Shown here one piece after another: positions 1-6,886 of a stretch of DNA of 7,299 bases; position 1 is the stretch's first letter, and each line of letters begins with the position of its first letter. The stretch is from an uncultured beta proteobacterium (GTDB taxonomy: Bacteria > Pseudomonadota > Gammaproteobacteria > Burkholderiales > Burkholderiaceae): contig CAJAFJ010000021.1 of the NCBI GenBank assembly GCA_903938955.1, positions 1 to 7,299 on the forward strand. The letters run 5' to 3'. The position numbers were made by a program, and so were the translations under genes. Under the pieces are notes generated by a model that saw only the letters and a program-made list of their open reading frames with translations, ran no database searches and was not told the DNA's origin.

Positions 1-1
1 C

Positions 2-1678
2 GAGCACTTTGGCCTGCTGAACATGATTTCCTTGTCGTTTTTTCTGGTCAACACCCGTGAGCACGCCCTGACCATATTTCTCGGCTGGGAAATCGCCGCC
101 CTGGCCGCCAGGCTGCTGGTGATCTGGGACTACACCAACCAGAAGGTGCGCTTTGCCGGTTTCAATTACCTGGTCTCCACCCACATCGGCCTGATGTTTC
201 TGGTGGCGGCGATGATGATTTTGTACACCAACACCCAGTCCTGGTATTTGAGCGACTTTGGCCAGTGGATGAGCCACAACCCCGGCAAGGTACGCAATGT
301 GGTGTTCTTGTTGCTGGTCACCAGCTTTGGCTTGAAGTCGGCATTCTTCCCCTTTCACTCCTGGCTGCCACGCGCCCACGCTGCCGCACCGGCGCACGTT
401 TCGGCGCTGATGTCGGGCGTGATTCACAAGGCCGGCTTGTATGCGCTGGTGCGCTTTCTGCTGCTCTCGGGCAAGCCCGACGAGTGGATGGGCTGGTTCC
501 TGATCGTGTTCTCGGCCACTTCAGCCATCGTCGGCGGCTTGTACACCGTGGGCCAGCGGGATTTGAAACGGCTGCTGGGTTATTCCTCGACCGAGAACGT
601 GGGCATTGCCGGCATCGGTTTTGGCATCGGCTGCCTCGGGCTGACGTGGGACATCCCGGCACTGGTCGCGGTGGGTTTTGCCGGTGGTCTGCTGCATGTG
701 CTGAACCACGCCTTCTTCAAATGCCAGTTGTTTTACGCCGCAGGTTGTGTTTACAAGGTCAAACATGCCATCGACATGGAGCGGCTTGGCGGCCTCTTCA
801 AACTGATGCCGGTCACGGCCGTGTGTTTTGTGATTGGGGGCGTGGCAATTTCAGCGCTACCGCCCTTCAACGGCTTTGCCAGCGAATTTTTGATTTATTC
901 CGGTCTGTTCACCACGGCGGCGATTGGTGTGTGGGCCAAGCTGGCGCTCACCCTGGCCGCTGCCGCGCTGGCCTTTGTCGGGGCGGTGTCGGCCTTGAGC
1001 ATCACGCGAGCTTTTGGCGTGGTGTTTCTGGGCAACTCGCGCGACACCAGTCTGCCCGAAGGCCATGAGGCCAGTGGCTGGATGCTGTTCCCCATGGGCG
1101 TGCATGCCGCCAGCACGGTGCTGCTGGGCGTCGTGCCGGTGCTGGGCTTTGCGCTGGTGACCGGACCCACAACGTTATTCATGGCCGGGATGCCGGGCAC
1201 CACGGCGCTGGACAGCTTGCAATCGGTCACCACCACCCTGATGCGGATCGGCACTATGTCGGGCGCCCTGGTGTTGGTATTTGTGCTGGTCTGGTGGCTG
1301 CGTGCGCTACTGTTCAGGCAAGCCCCAGAAAAAAACGCCACCTGGGGCTGCGGCTACACCGCACCCAACACGCGCATGCAGTACACGGGGGCAAGTTTTT
1401 CAACGGATTTTTCAAGCCGCTTCAACAACATCATGGTCTTGTTGAAGCGGGAAAAAGCGCCCACCGGGTACTTCCCCAGCGACGCTTATGTGGTCACGGG
1501 CTGTGTCGATGCGGTTGAACGGCGCTTGTATTCGGTCATCGACCATGGCAACGAATCCGCCACCCTGCTGTCGCAAAAACTGCGGGAGGATGACCCGCGC
1601 CGGGCATTTTCTGCCGGTTTGGCGGCTATTTTGGCGATCGCCGCCTTGCTGCTGCTGACCGAAGGAGCGCTGCCATGA
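2..1678 (+). CDS. hyfB: HyfB-like antiporter-type membrane subunit of an Ehr/hydrogenase-4-like complex (5' partial)
   Basis: Ion-translocating membrane subunit related to NuoL/MrpA and HyfB/HycC. The frame is open from the left edge; seven codons precede the first visible ATG (position 23), and E. coli HyfB is about 670 residues, so roughly 120 N-terminal residues lie outside. Counting from that ATG (551 residues visible), hallmarks of the family are: GWE with the membrane Glu (E23); GLKSAFFPFHSWLPRAH with the half-channel Lys K105 and His H112/H119; HK at 135-136; GYSSTENVG (186-194); the H229/K233 pair in NHAFFK; and ALPPFNGFASEF (278-289). The C-terminal signature GCGYTAPNTRMQYTGASF (442-459) is typical of HyfB rather than NuoL. 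A hydrophobic last helix (about 530-546) ends the protein. All expected charged pump residues are present, so ion conduction is plausible; the ion (H+ or Na+) cannot be read from sequence. The stop overlaps the next start by 4 nt (ATGA), indicating one operon. Confidence 0.9.
   Translation, partial: EHFGLLNMISLSFFLVNTREHALTIFLGWEIAALAARLLVIWDYTNQKVRFAGFNYLVSTHIGLMFLVAAMMILYTNTQSWYLSDFGQWMSHNPGKVRNVVFLLLVTSFGLKSAFFPFHSWLPRAHAAAPAHVSALMSGVIHKAGLYALVRFLLLSGKPDEWMGWFLIVFSATSAIVGGLYTVGQRDLKRLLGYSSTENVGIAGIGFGIGCLGLTWDIPALVAVGFAGGLLHVLNHAFFKCQLFYAAGCVYKVKHAIDMERLGGLFKLMPVTAVCFVIGGVAISALPPFNGFASEFLIYSGLFTTAAIGVWAKLALTLAAAALAFVGAVSALSITRAFGVVFLGNSRDTSLPEGHEASGWMLFPMGVHAASTVLLGVVPVLGFALVTGPTTLFMAGMPGTTALDSLQSVTTTLMRIGTMSGALVLVFVLVWWLRALLFRQAPEKNATWGCGYTAPNTRMQYTGASFSTDFSSRFNNIMVLLKREKAPTGYFPSDAYVVTGCVDAVERRLYSVIDHGNESATLLSQKLREDDPRRAFSAGLAAILAIAALLLLTEGALP
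1417..1450. repeat. Perfect 12-bp inverted repeat (potential hairpin) inside hyfB
   Basis: CCGCTTCAACAA (1417-1428) and its exact reverse complement TTGTTGAAGCGG (1439-1450) are separated by 10 nt. In mRNA this could form a 12-bp stem with a 10-nt loop, within the codons for about residues 465-476 of the HyfB-like protein. No T-run follows on either strand, so it does not look like an intrinsic terminator. It may be a coincidence of codon choice or an internal mRNA structure; function is unknown. Confidence 0.6.
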
Positions 1679-2598
1679 ACACCCTGCTCAACTTGACCCA
1701 TCTGGCGTTTGTGCTGGTGCTGCCGATTGTGCTGATTGGCGTGGTGAACCGCGCCAAATCCTGGTGTGCCGGTCGCAAAGGCCCACGAATATTGCAATCG
1801 GGCTCGGACCTGTGGCGCCTGCTGGGCAAGCGCCCGGTCATCAGCACCACCGCCAGCCCGTTGTTTCGCGCGGGTGCCTATGCCGTGCTGGTGGCCTGCC
1901 TGCTGGCAGCCAGCATGGCGCCGATGCTGGGGCAGTTTGCCCCGCTGCAGTTTGAGCACGACTTCATCGTCTTTGCCTACGCCCTTGGGCTGGCGCGCAT
2001 CGTCATGACGATCTCGGCGATGGACGTGGGCAGCGCCTTTGAAGGCATGGGCGCGGCGCGTGAAACCGCGTTTTCAAGCTACGCCGAACCGGCTTTGTTT
2101 TTGCTGATTGGTGCCGCCAGCGCCGCCACCGGCATGAGCAGTTTTGCCGACCTGATCGGCCACCTGCACCGCACGCCCTACTTTGCCTGGCTGGTGGCGC
2201 CGCTGGTGCTGGCGCTGCTCATCCTGCTGCAAGCCGAAGCGGCCCGCGTGCCGGTGGATGACCCGCTGACGCACCTGGAGCTGACCATGATTCACGAGGT
2301 CATGATCCTGGACCACAGCGGCCCTGAACTGGCCGCCATGCAGTACGCCGCCGCCTTGAAGATGACGCTGTACGCCGGTCTGATTGCCGCGCTGCTCAAC
2401 CCGCTGGACCCCTTGACCGCGCCACTGGCCTGCGTGCTGGTGTCGCTGGGCCTGATGCTGACGGTGGCGCTGGTGGTGGGCTGCATTGAGTCGCTCACGG
2501 CACGGCTGCCGATGCGCTGGGTGCCCAACTATCTGCTGGCAGCCTCGGCCGCGGCGGTGTTGTGCCTGCTGGTGGTGGGCTGGGGGGCCAGCGCATGA
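1675..2598 (+). CDS. hyfC: HyfC/HycD/NuoH-like membrane anchor subunit
   Basis: Membrane subunit of 307 residues, the usual length for HyfC/HycD. In this superfamily it anchors the peripheral redox arm and, in complex I, forms part of the quinone cavity and the start of the ion path. Signatures: RKGP (34-37) after the first helix; the acidic block GMGAARETAFSSYAEP (124-139) with E130 and E138, equivalent to the NuoH/HyfC loop and helix glutamates; VPVDDP (192-197) followed by THLELTMIHEVMILDHSGPE (199-218) with E202, H207 and E208, characteristic of the hydrogenase-4-like branch. About eight hydrophobic helices can be seen. The ATG at 1675 overlaps the upstream stop (ATGA) and has a good Shine-Dalgarno, AAGGAG at 1662-1667, 7 nt before it. 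In E. coli hyf the next gene would be hyfD; here the HyfE-like gene follows directly. Confidence 0.9.
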   Translation: MNTLLNLTHLAFVLVLPIVLIGVVNRAKSWCAGRKGPRILQSGSDLWRLLGKRPVISTTASPLFRAGAYAVLVACLLAASMAPMLGQFAPLQFEHDFIVFAYALGLARIVMTISAMDVGSAFEGMGAARETAFSSYAEPALFLLIGAASAATGMSSFADLIGHLHRTPYFAWLVAPLVLALLILLQAEAARVPVDDPLTHLELTMIHEVMILDHSGPELAAMQYAAALKMTLYAGLIAALLNPLDPLTAPLACVLVSLGLMLTVALVVGCIESLTARLPMRWVPNYLLAASAAAVLCLLVVGWGASA

Positions 2599-3209
2599 TG
2601 ACCTTGTCGCTGCTCGTGTGTTTGATCGCCACCGTCATTCCGGTTTTTTTCGGCAAGATCGGCGTGGCGCCGATGTGGCTCAGTTTTCAGGCACTGGCCC
2701 TGGGCTGGCTGACGCTGCACCACCACGAAGACCTCTCGGTCCATGCCCTGATCGCGGGGCTTGAGGTGCTGCTGGTACGGGCCTGGCTGGTGCCGACCCT
2801 GTTGCGCCGCCTGCTGGCCAAGCAGCCAGCGGCCCGCATGGATTTGATGCCATCCAACCTGTTCACCTGGGGCATTGCCGTGACCCTGATCATTCTGGCC
2901 TTCAAGTTTGGCGAAGGGGCTCAGGTCGATCTGCGCGCCCTCACCCTGGGCGTGATGGCGGCCACCGTCATGATTGCCTTGCTGATCCTCTCGACCAACC
3001 AGGAACCCCCGGCACAATTGGTCGCCCTGCTGTTCATGGAAAACGCGCTGGCCTTGTTTGAGTCCCTCATGCCCGAGCCCTGGCCGCTGCTGGTGCATGG
3101 GGCCATCAGTGGCGTCTACCTGGTCACGGTGTTGGTGGGCATGTGGCTGCTGAGTGAGCCTGCCTTACCCCTTGAAGATGCGCCCGAGGCGTTGAAAGAC
3201 ATGCCATGA
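2595..3209 (+). CDS. hyfE: HyfE-like small membrane subunit
   Basis: Small hydrophobic subunit of 204 residues, close to the usual HyfE length of about 215. Part of HyfE is related to NuoK, which carries conserved membrane glutamates in complex I. Visible features: several hydrophobic segments; EVLLVRAWLVPTLLRRLL (57-74), the typical HyfE stretch with a charged membrane residue; and LLFMENALALFE (145-156) with E149, resembling the NuoK/MrpC helix containing a conserved Glu. I chose the ATG at 2595, which overlaps the preceding TGA (ATGA, immediately followed by a second ATG) and sits behind a G-rich stretch. The frame is open further upstream, to 2562, but that extension (MPAGGGLGGQR) looks like out-of-frame reading of hyfC. 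The role is structural and ion-path related by analogy; no catalytic site is expected. Confidence 0.85.
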   Translation: MMTLSLLVCLIATVIPVFFGKIGVAPMWLSFQALALGWLTLHHHEDLSVHALIAGLEVLLVRAWLVPTLLRRLLAKQPAARMDLMPSNLFTWGIAVTLIILAFKFGEGAQVDLRALTLGVMAATVMIALLILSTNQEPPAQLVALLFMENALALFESLMPEPWPLLVHGAISGVYLVTVLVGMWLLSEPALPLEDAPEALKDMP

Positions 3210-4612
3210 ACGCAATCACAAAAGAGTCCAGCGCCCACTGGGTGGCCCCGGCGTTGGTGGCCGTCGCACTGCTCAGCTGGGGGTTGTCGGTGGCGGTATT
3301 CCTCACGCATCCGCTGTCGGAGTTGCCGCGCTATTTCATGCACCGTTACCTGGTGCTGGACGCCACGTCGATGCTGTTTGTACTGTTGATCAACACCGTC
3401 TTCCTGGGCATCAGCGTTTACATGCTGTCGCGCGAACGCACCTCACCGGTGCTGGCGCACGACATCCGGGCGCGCGCGGCGCTGACGCTGCTGTTCATGC
3501 TGGTGATGAACCTGGGTGTCATGTCCAACCACCTGATCGTGCTCTGGGCCTTGATCGAATTCAGCACTTTGTGCGCCGCGCCGCTGGTGGCTCGGGGCGA
3601 CTCCAGTGCCCCCAAAAAGGTGGCCTGGCGCTATCTGCTGTATTCATCCATGTCACTCGGCATCACGTTCCTGGGCTTCATGTGCCTGACCCAGTCGGCG
3701 CATCTGCGCGGGCTGGAGATCAACTTTGCACTCGATCAACTCAGCTTTTCACTGACCCCGGCCAACGACGCCTGGCAGCGCCTGGGCCTGGCCTTCATGC
3801 TGTTTGGACTGGGTGGCAAGCTCGGGCTGGCACCGTTGTATGGCTGGCTGCCAGAAACCTACGAGGCCGCCCCCACCAGCACCAGCGCCTTGCTGGCGGC
3901 GGTGCAGTTCAACATCAGCGTGGTGGCGGTGTTTCGGGTGTTGCAGGTGTTTCTTGGCTTTGACGCCGGTTTTGTCTCGCAAGAGTTGCTGGTGATGGGC
4001 TACCTGTCGCTGATCCTGGCTGCTATTCAAGTGATGGCCGCGCGCAACTACAAGCGCCTGATTGCCTATGCCTGCGTCAGCTCGTCCGGGGTGATTGCCA
4101 TCGGGCTGTCGGTGGGCAAGGCGGCGGCTTATGGCGTGGTGCTCTACATCGTGAGCAACGCGTTTGTGAAGTCGCTGCTGTTTTTGACCGCCGGGCGGCT
4201 GCGTGCGGTGTACGGCACCAACGATGTGGCGCCGCTGGACGGGGTGATACGGGTGCTGCCGTTCTCGGGCTTGCTGTTTACCGTGGGCATTTTTGCGCTC
4301 CTGGGGTTTCCGCCTTTTGCCAGTTTTCTGGCCGAGATGTACATCCTCTCCGGCATTGTGCAGGTCGGTAATTTGATGGCGTTCACGCTGATGTGCAGCA
4401 TGCTGACCATCATCTTCGTGGCCACCGGGCGCACCGTGTTCCCGATGCTGTGGGGCGCCTCGACCATTGAGCGGCCACGCGTCGCCGAGTCACTGTTGAC
4501 GACGGTGCCCAAGCTGGGGTTTGTCGGCATCCTGATCATGCTGGGCACTTATCAGCCCGAGCGGATCAGCCATTTATTGATAGCGGTGGCGCAATCCATC
4601 GGGGGACGCTGA
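3206..4612 (+). CDS. hyfF: HyfF-like antiporter-type membrane subunit (NuoM/NuoN/MrpD-related)
   Basis: Second antiporter-like subunit, 468 residues, somewhat shorter than E. coli HyfF (about 526). Conserved pump elements are the membrane Glu E118 in LWALIEFSTL, the half-channel Lys K205 in GLGGKLGLAPLYGWLPETYE, K322 in SNAFVKSLLFLTAG, and the LLGFPPFASFLAEMYIL block (365-381) with E377. The domain usually called Proton_antipo_M covers about residues 105-400. Odd points: the two histidines expected in the 'HxWLPDAH' motif are Tyr here (Y212 and Y219), and the usual YSS-E-xG segment reads YACVSSSG (288-295) without the acidic residue. The HyfB-like partner keeps both. The ATG at 3206 overlaps the hyfE stop (ATGA) and lacks a strong Shine-Dalgarno, so translation is probably coupled to hyfE. 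It is likely an ion channel module of the same complex. Confidence 0.87.
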   Translation: MNAITKESSAHWVAPALVAVALLSWGLSVAVFLTHPLSELPRYFMHRYLVLDATSMLFVLLINTVFLGISVYMLSRERTSPVLAHDIRARAALTLLFMLVMNLGVMSNHLIVLWALIEFSTLCAAPLVARGDSSAPKKVAWRYLLYSSMSLGITFLGFMCLTQSAHLRGLEINFALDQLSFSLTPANDAWQRLGLAFMLFGLGGKLGLAPLYGWLPETYEAAPTSTSALLAAVQFNISVVAVFRVLQVFLGFDAGFVSQELLVMGYLSLILAAIQVMAARNYKRLIAYACVSSSGVIAIGLSVGKAAAYGVVLYIVSNAFVKSLLFLTAGRLRAVYGTNDVAPLDGVIRVLPFSGLLFTVGIFALLGFPPFASFLAEMYILSGIVQVGNLMAFTLMCSMLTIIFVATGRTVFPMLWGASTIERPRVAESLLTTVPKLGFVGILIMLGTYQPERISHLLIAVAQSIGGR

Positions 4613-6096
4613 TGAAAGCCTTTGAACCCTGGCTGATGCGCGACGTACGCCAGTTGACCCACCACACCTTGCCCGAATTTATCCGGCGGTGCGCCGAGCG
4701 GCTGGCGGCTGGCGACCGCCTGGTCACCCTGTTTGGCAGGCCAGACGCGGCTGCCCCGGAGGCCATCGTCGTCACCGCCGTGTTGCTGCCCGAGGCGGGC
4801 GAACTGTGCGTGCTGCGCGCCAACGCACAACGCGGCGACCACTATACCGCGCTCACCAGCAGCCACCCCGGCGCCCAGATTTTTGAGCGCGAACTCTGGG
4901 AGCAAACCGGCCTGCACCCGGTGGGCCATCCCTGGCTGAAACCAGTGCGTTTTGAAGGCGCGCGCCAGCAGCACATGGCCGACTACCCCTTTTTCAAGGT
5001 ACGCGGCCAGGAGGTGCATGAGGTCGGTGTCGGCCCGATTCATGCCGGGGTGATTGAACCCGGGCACTTCCGCTTCATGTGCCTGGGGGAACAGGTTCAC
5101 CACCTCGAAATTCAACTGGGCTACCAGCACCGGGGCGTCGAAGCCCTGTTGCTGCGCCGCCCACCGCTGGCATTGGCGCCACTGGTGGAATCCATTTGCG
5201 GCGACTCGTGCATTGCCTACACCTGGGCCTATTGCGCGGCGGTCGAAGCGCTGACGGGCACGCGCATCAGCACCGAAGTCGAGATGGTGCGCGGTGTGGC
5301 GCTGGAGATGGAGCGTGTGGCCATGCATCTCGCCGCCCTGAATGGGCTGGCCACCGACATCGCGTTTTTGCAAGGCGGCGCCACCTATGGCCGCCTGCGC
5401 ACCGCCATCATCAATGCCAGCATGCGCATGAGCGGCAGCCGCTTTGGCCGCGGCTGGTTGCGCCCGGGCGGCGTGCGCGGTTTGACCGAGGCCCAACGCC
5501 AGGATCTGGTGCAAACCTTGAGCTCTTTTGCCAAAGACGTGGCGCTGGTTAACGCGCTGATGCGCACATCCCGCAGCGTGCAGGCGCGATTTAAAGGCAC
5601 CGGCGTGGTGACGACCCAAGCCGCGCAGGAACTCGGCTTGGTCGGACTCGTGGCACGCGCCAGCGGCGTGGCACTGGACACCCGCACCCGTTTGCCCGGT
5701 CGTTTGCATGCGGCTTCGCCCATCGCCTGCGGCACCGAATCCAGCGGCGACTGCTGGGCACGCATGACACTGCGCATGCGCGAAATCGACACCTCTGCGG
5801 CCTGGCTTTTGGCGCTGCTGGGCAACCCGGCGCTGGATCTGCGCTGCGGCATCGAACCCATCCAGCAGCCCTTGCGGCCTGATCTCTTATGTGTGTCCCT
5901 GCGCGAAGGCGCACGCGGCCCGGTCGTGCAGGTGCTGGAAACCTCGGCGCAAGGCGAACTGCTGCATTACAAGGTGCAAGACCCGTCGATGCCCAACTGG
6001 TTTGGCCTGGCGCTCGCCGTGCGCGACAACGCAATATCGGACTTTCCCATCTGCAACAAGAGCTTCGACCTCTCTTACTGCGGCAACGATCTGTAG
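4612..6096 (+). CDS. hyfG: HyfG/HycE-like large subunit (NuoC+NuoD fusion) lacking the [NiFe] ligand pattern; Ehr-type
   Basis: Peripheral-arm subunit of 494 residues, shorter than E. coli HyfG/HycE (about 555-569). The N-terminal part (about 1-125) is NuoC-like, with ERELWEQTGLHPVGHP (92-107), matching the ERExWDxFGI signature. The rest is NuoD / hydrogenase-large-subunit-like: GPIHAGVIEPGHFRF (141-155), GYQHRGVE (170-177) and VESICGDSCIAYTWAYCAAV (192-211). In catalytic [NiFe] enzymes the last segment reads ERxCGICxxxH; here only C196 sits at a ligand position, the second Cys position is S199, C200 is one residue late, the Arg is S194 and the His is Y203. The C-terminus is SFDLSYCGNDL (484-494) instead of DPCxxCxxR plus a cleavable tail. 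It therefore should not bind Ni-Fe in the standard way and needs no HycI-like processing. The ATG at 4612 shares its A with the hyfF stop (TGATG); GGGGGA at 4601-4606 is a plausible ribosome site. By family it is an energy-converting hydrogenase-related subunit; its substrate is unknown. Confidence 0.88.
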   Translation: MKAFEPWLMRDVRQLTHHTLPEFIRRCAERLAAGDRLVTLFGRPDAAAPEAIVVTAVLLPEAGELCVLRANAQRGDHYTALTSSHPGAQIFERELWEQTGLHPVGHPWLKPVRFEGARQQHMADYPFFKVRGQEVHEVGVGPIHAGVIEPGHFRFMCLGEQVHHLEIQLGYQHRGVEALLLRRPPLALAPLVESICGDSCIAYTWAYCAAVEALTGTRISTEVEMVRGVALEMERVAMHLAALNGLATDIAFLQGGATYGRLRTAIINASMRMSGSRFGRGWLRPGGVRGLTEAQRQDLVQTLSSFAKDVALVNALMRTSRSVQARFKGTGVVTTQAAQELGLVGLVARASGVALDTRTRLPGRLHAASPIACGTESSGDCWARMTLRMREIDTSAAWLLALLGNPALDLRCGIEPIQQPLRPDLLCVSLREGARGPVVQVLETSAQGELLHYKVQDPSMPNWFGLALAVRDNAISDFPICNKSFDLSYCGNDL

Positions 6097-6104
6097 GCCC
6101 CACC

Positions 6105-6854
6105 ATGCTTAAATCCATCGCCGTGCGGATGTCTCAGGGCACACAGTACATCCCCAACCTTCGCGCTGCCAGCCCCCTTGGGTTTCGTGGCAAGCCCGTG
6201 ATTGGCGAGGCTGACTGTGCCACTGGTTGCAGCGCCTGCGTTGCAGCTTGCCCGACGCAGGCCATCAGCCTCAGCCCGGTGCAAATCGATCTGGGTCGCT
6301 GCACCCTGTGCGGTGACTGCGCGCCCGCCTGCCCCAGTACCAAATTCTCGTTCAGCAACGATGTGAAGCTGGCCGCCACCACGCGCGAAGCGCTGACGGT
6401 GAGCGCGACACGCCCCAACTTAGACCCCATTCAGGTGTCGGCTGCGCTGCACAAGCGCTTTGGCCGCTCACTCAAGCTGCGCTCGGTGTCCGCCGGGGGC
6501 TGCAACGGCTGCGAGATGGAAATCAACGCCCTCAGCAACGTCAACTTTGACCTCGGGCGCTACGGCATCGACATGGTGGCCTCGCCGCGCCATGCGGACG
6601 GCCTGGTGCTCAGCGGCCCCATCACCCGCAACATGGCCCCAGCCCTGCAGATTTGCTGGGACGCCATCCCCGAGCCCAAGCTGGTGATTGCCGTGGGTGC
6701 TTGCGCGATTTCGGGCGGGCTGTTTGCCGAATGCGACACATTGGACCGGCAGTTTCTGGAGACCTTCAAACCGTCGCTTTATGTACCTGGCTGCCCAGCG
6801 CACCCATTGACATTCATTTGTGGCATTCTCGATTTACTGGGCATCGTCAGCTGA
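6105..6854 (+). CDS. hyfI: Ferredoxin-HyfI/NuoB-like small subunit fusion
   Basis: Electron-transfer subunit of 249 residues. The N-terminal domain (about 30-80) is a two-cluster ferredoxin like HyfH/NuoI: C38, C42, C45, C49-P50 and then C66, C69, C72, C76-P77. The second set is the canonical CxxCxxCxxxCP; the first has three residues between its first two cysteines. The C-terminal domain (about 120-249) is the NuoB / hydrogenase small-subunit module for the proximal [4Fe-4S] cluster: C133 and C136 in GGCNGCEMEI, C200 in VGACAISGG and C230 in PGCPAHP. All four ligands are present, so three [4Fe-4S] clusters are predicted, passing electrons towards the large subunit. No signal peptide or membrane helix is evident, so it should face the cytoplasm. 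It starts 8 nt after hyfG; the frame is open upstream from 5889 but that part overlaps hyfG. M9 is an alternative start. In E. coli the two halves are separate genes, hyfH and hyfI. Confidence 0.88.
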   Translation: MLKSIAVRMSQGTQYIPNLRAASPLGFRGKPVIGEADCATGCSACVAACPTQAISLSPVQIDLGRCTLCGDCAPACPSTKFSFSNDVKLAATTREALTVSATRPNLDPIQVSAALHKRFGRSLKLRSVSAGGCNGCEMEINALSNVNFDLGRYGIDMVASPRHADGLVLSGPITRNMAPALQICWDAIPEPKLVIAVGACAISGGLFAECDTLDRQFLETFKPSLYVPGCPAHPLTFICGILDLLGIVS

Positions 6855-6886
6855 CACCAAGCCTCTGTGCCTGACAATACCGCCCC

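Noticed and set aside
265..1068. Plus-strand open frame of 267 codons inside hyfB
   Set aside because: Out-of-frame reading of a gene whose own frame carries all family motifs; the product is Arg/His/Cys-rich and lacks hydrophobic segments.
2529..3098. Antisense open frame of 189 codons opposite the hyfE-like gene
   Set aside because: Gln/His/Gly-rich shadow composition with no motif; the sense frame encodes a clear membrane protein.
5184..5226. Reading CGDSC as an ordinary hydrogenase CxxC nickel motif
   Set aside because: The two cysteines are spaced CxxxC, the Arg and His of the motif are replaced, and the C-terminal DPCxxC partner motif is missing.
4552..5709. Long antisense open frame of 385 codons opposite the large-subunit gene
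   Set aside because: It mirrors the codon structure of a strongly supported high-GC gene, is rich in Gln/Ala/His as expected for shadow frames, and shows no recognisable domain.
5889..6104. Upstream extension of the small-subunit frame (72 codons)
   Set aside because: It lies within the 3' end of the large-subunit gene in another frame and is Arg-rich with no homology to a ferredoxin N-terminus; the ATG at 6105 gives a normal start.
6807..6836. Perfect TTGACA -35-like hexamer inside the end of the small-subunit gene
   Set aside because: No acceptable -10 hexamer occurs 16-18 bp downstream.
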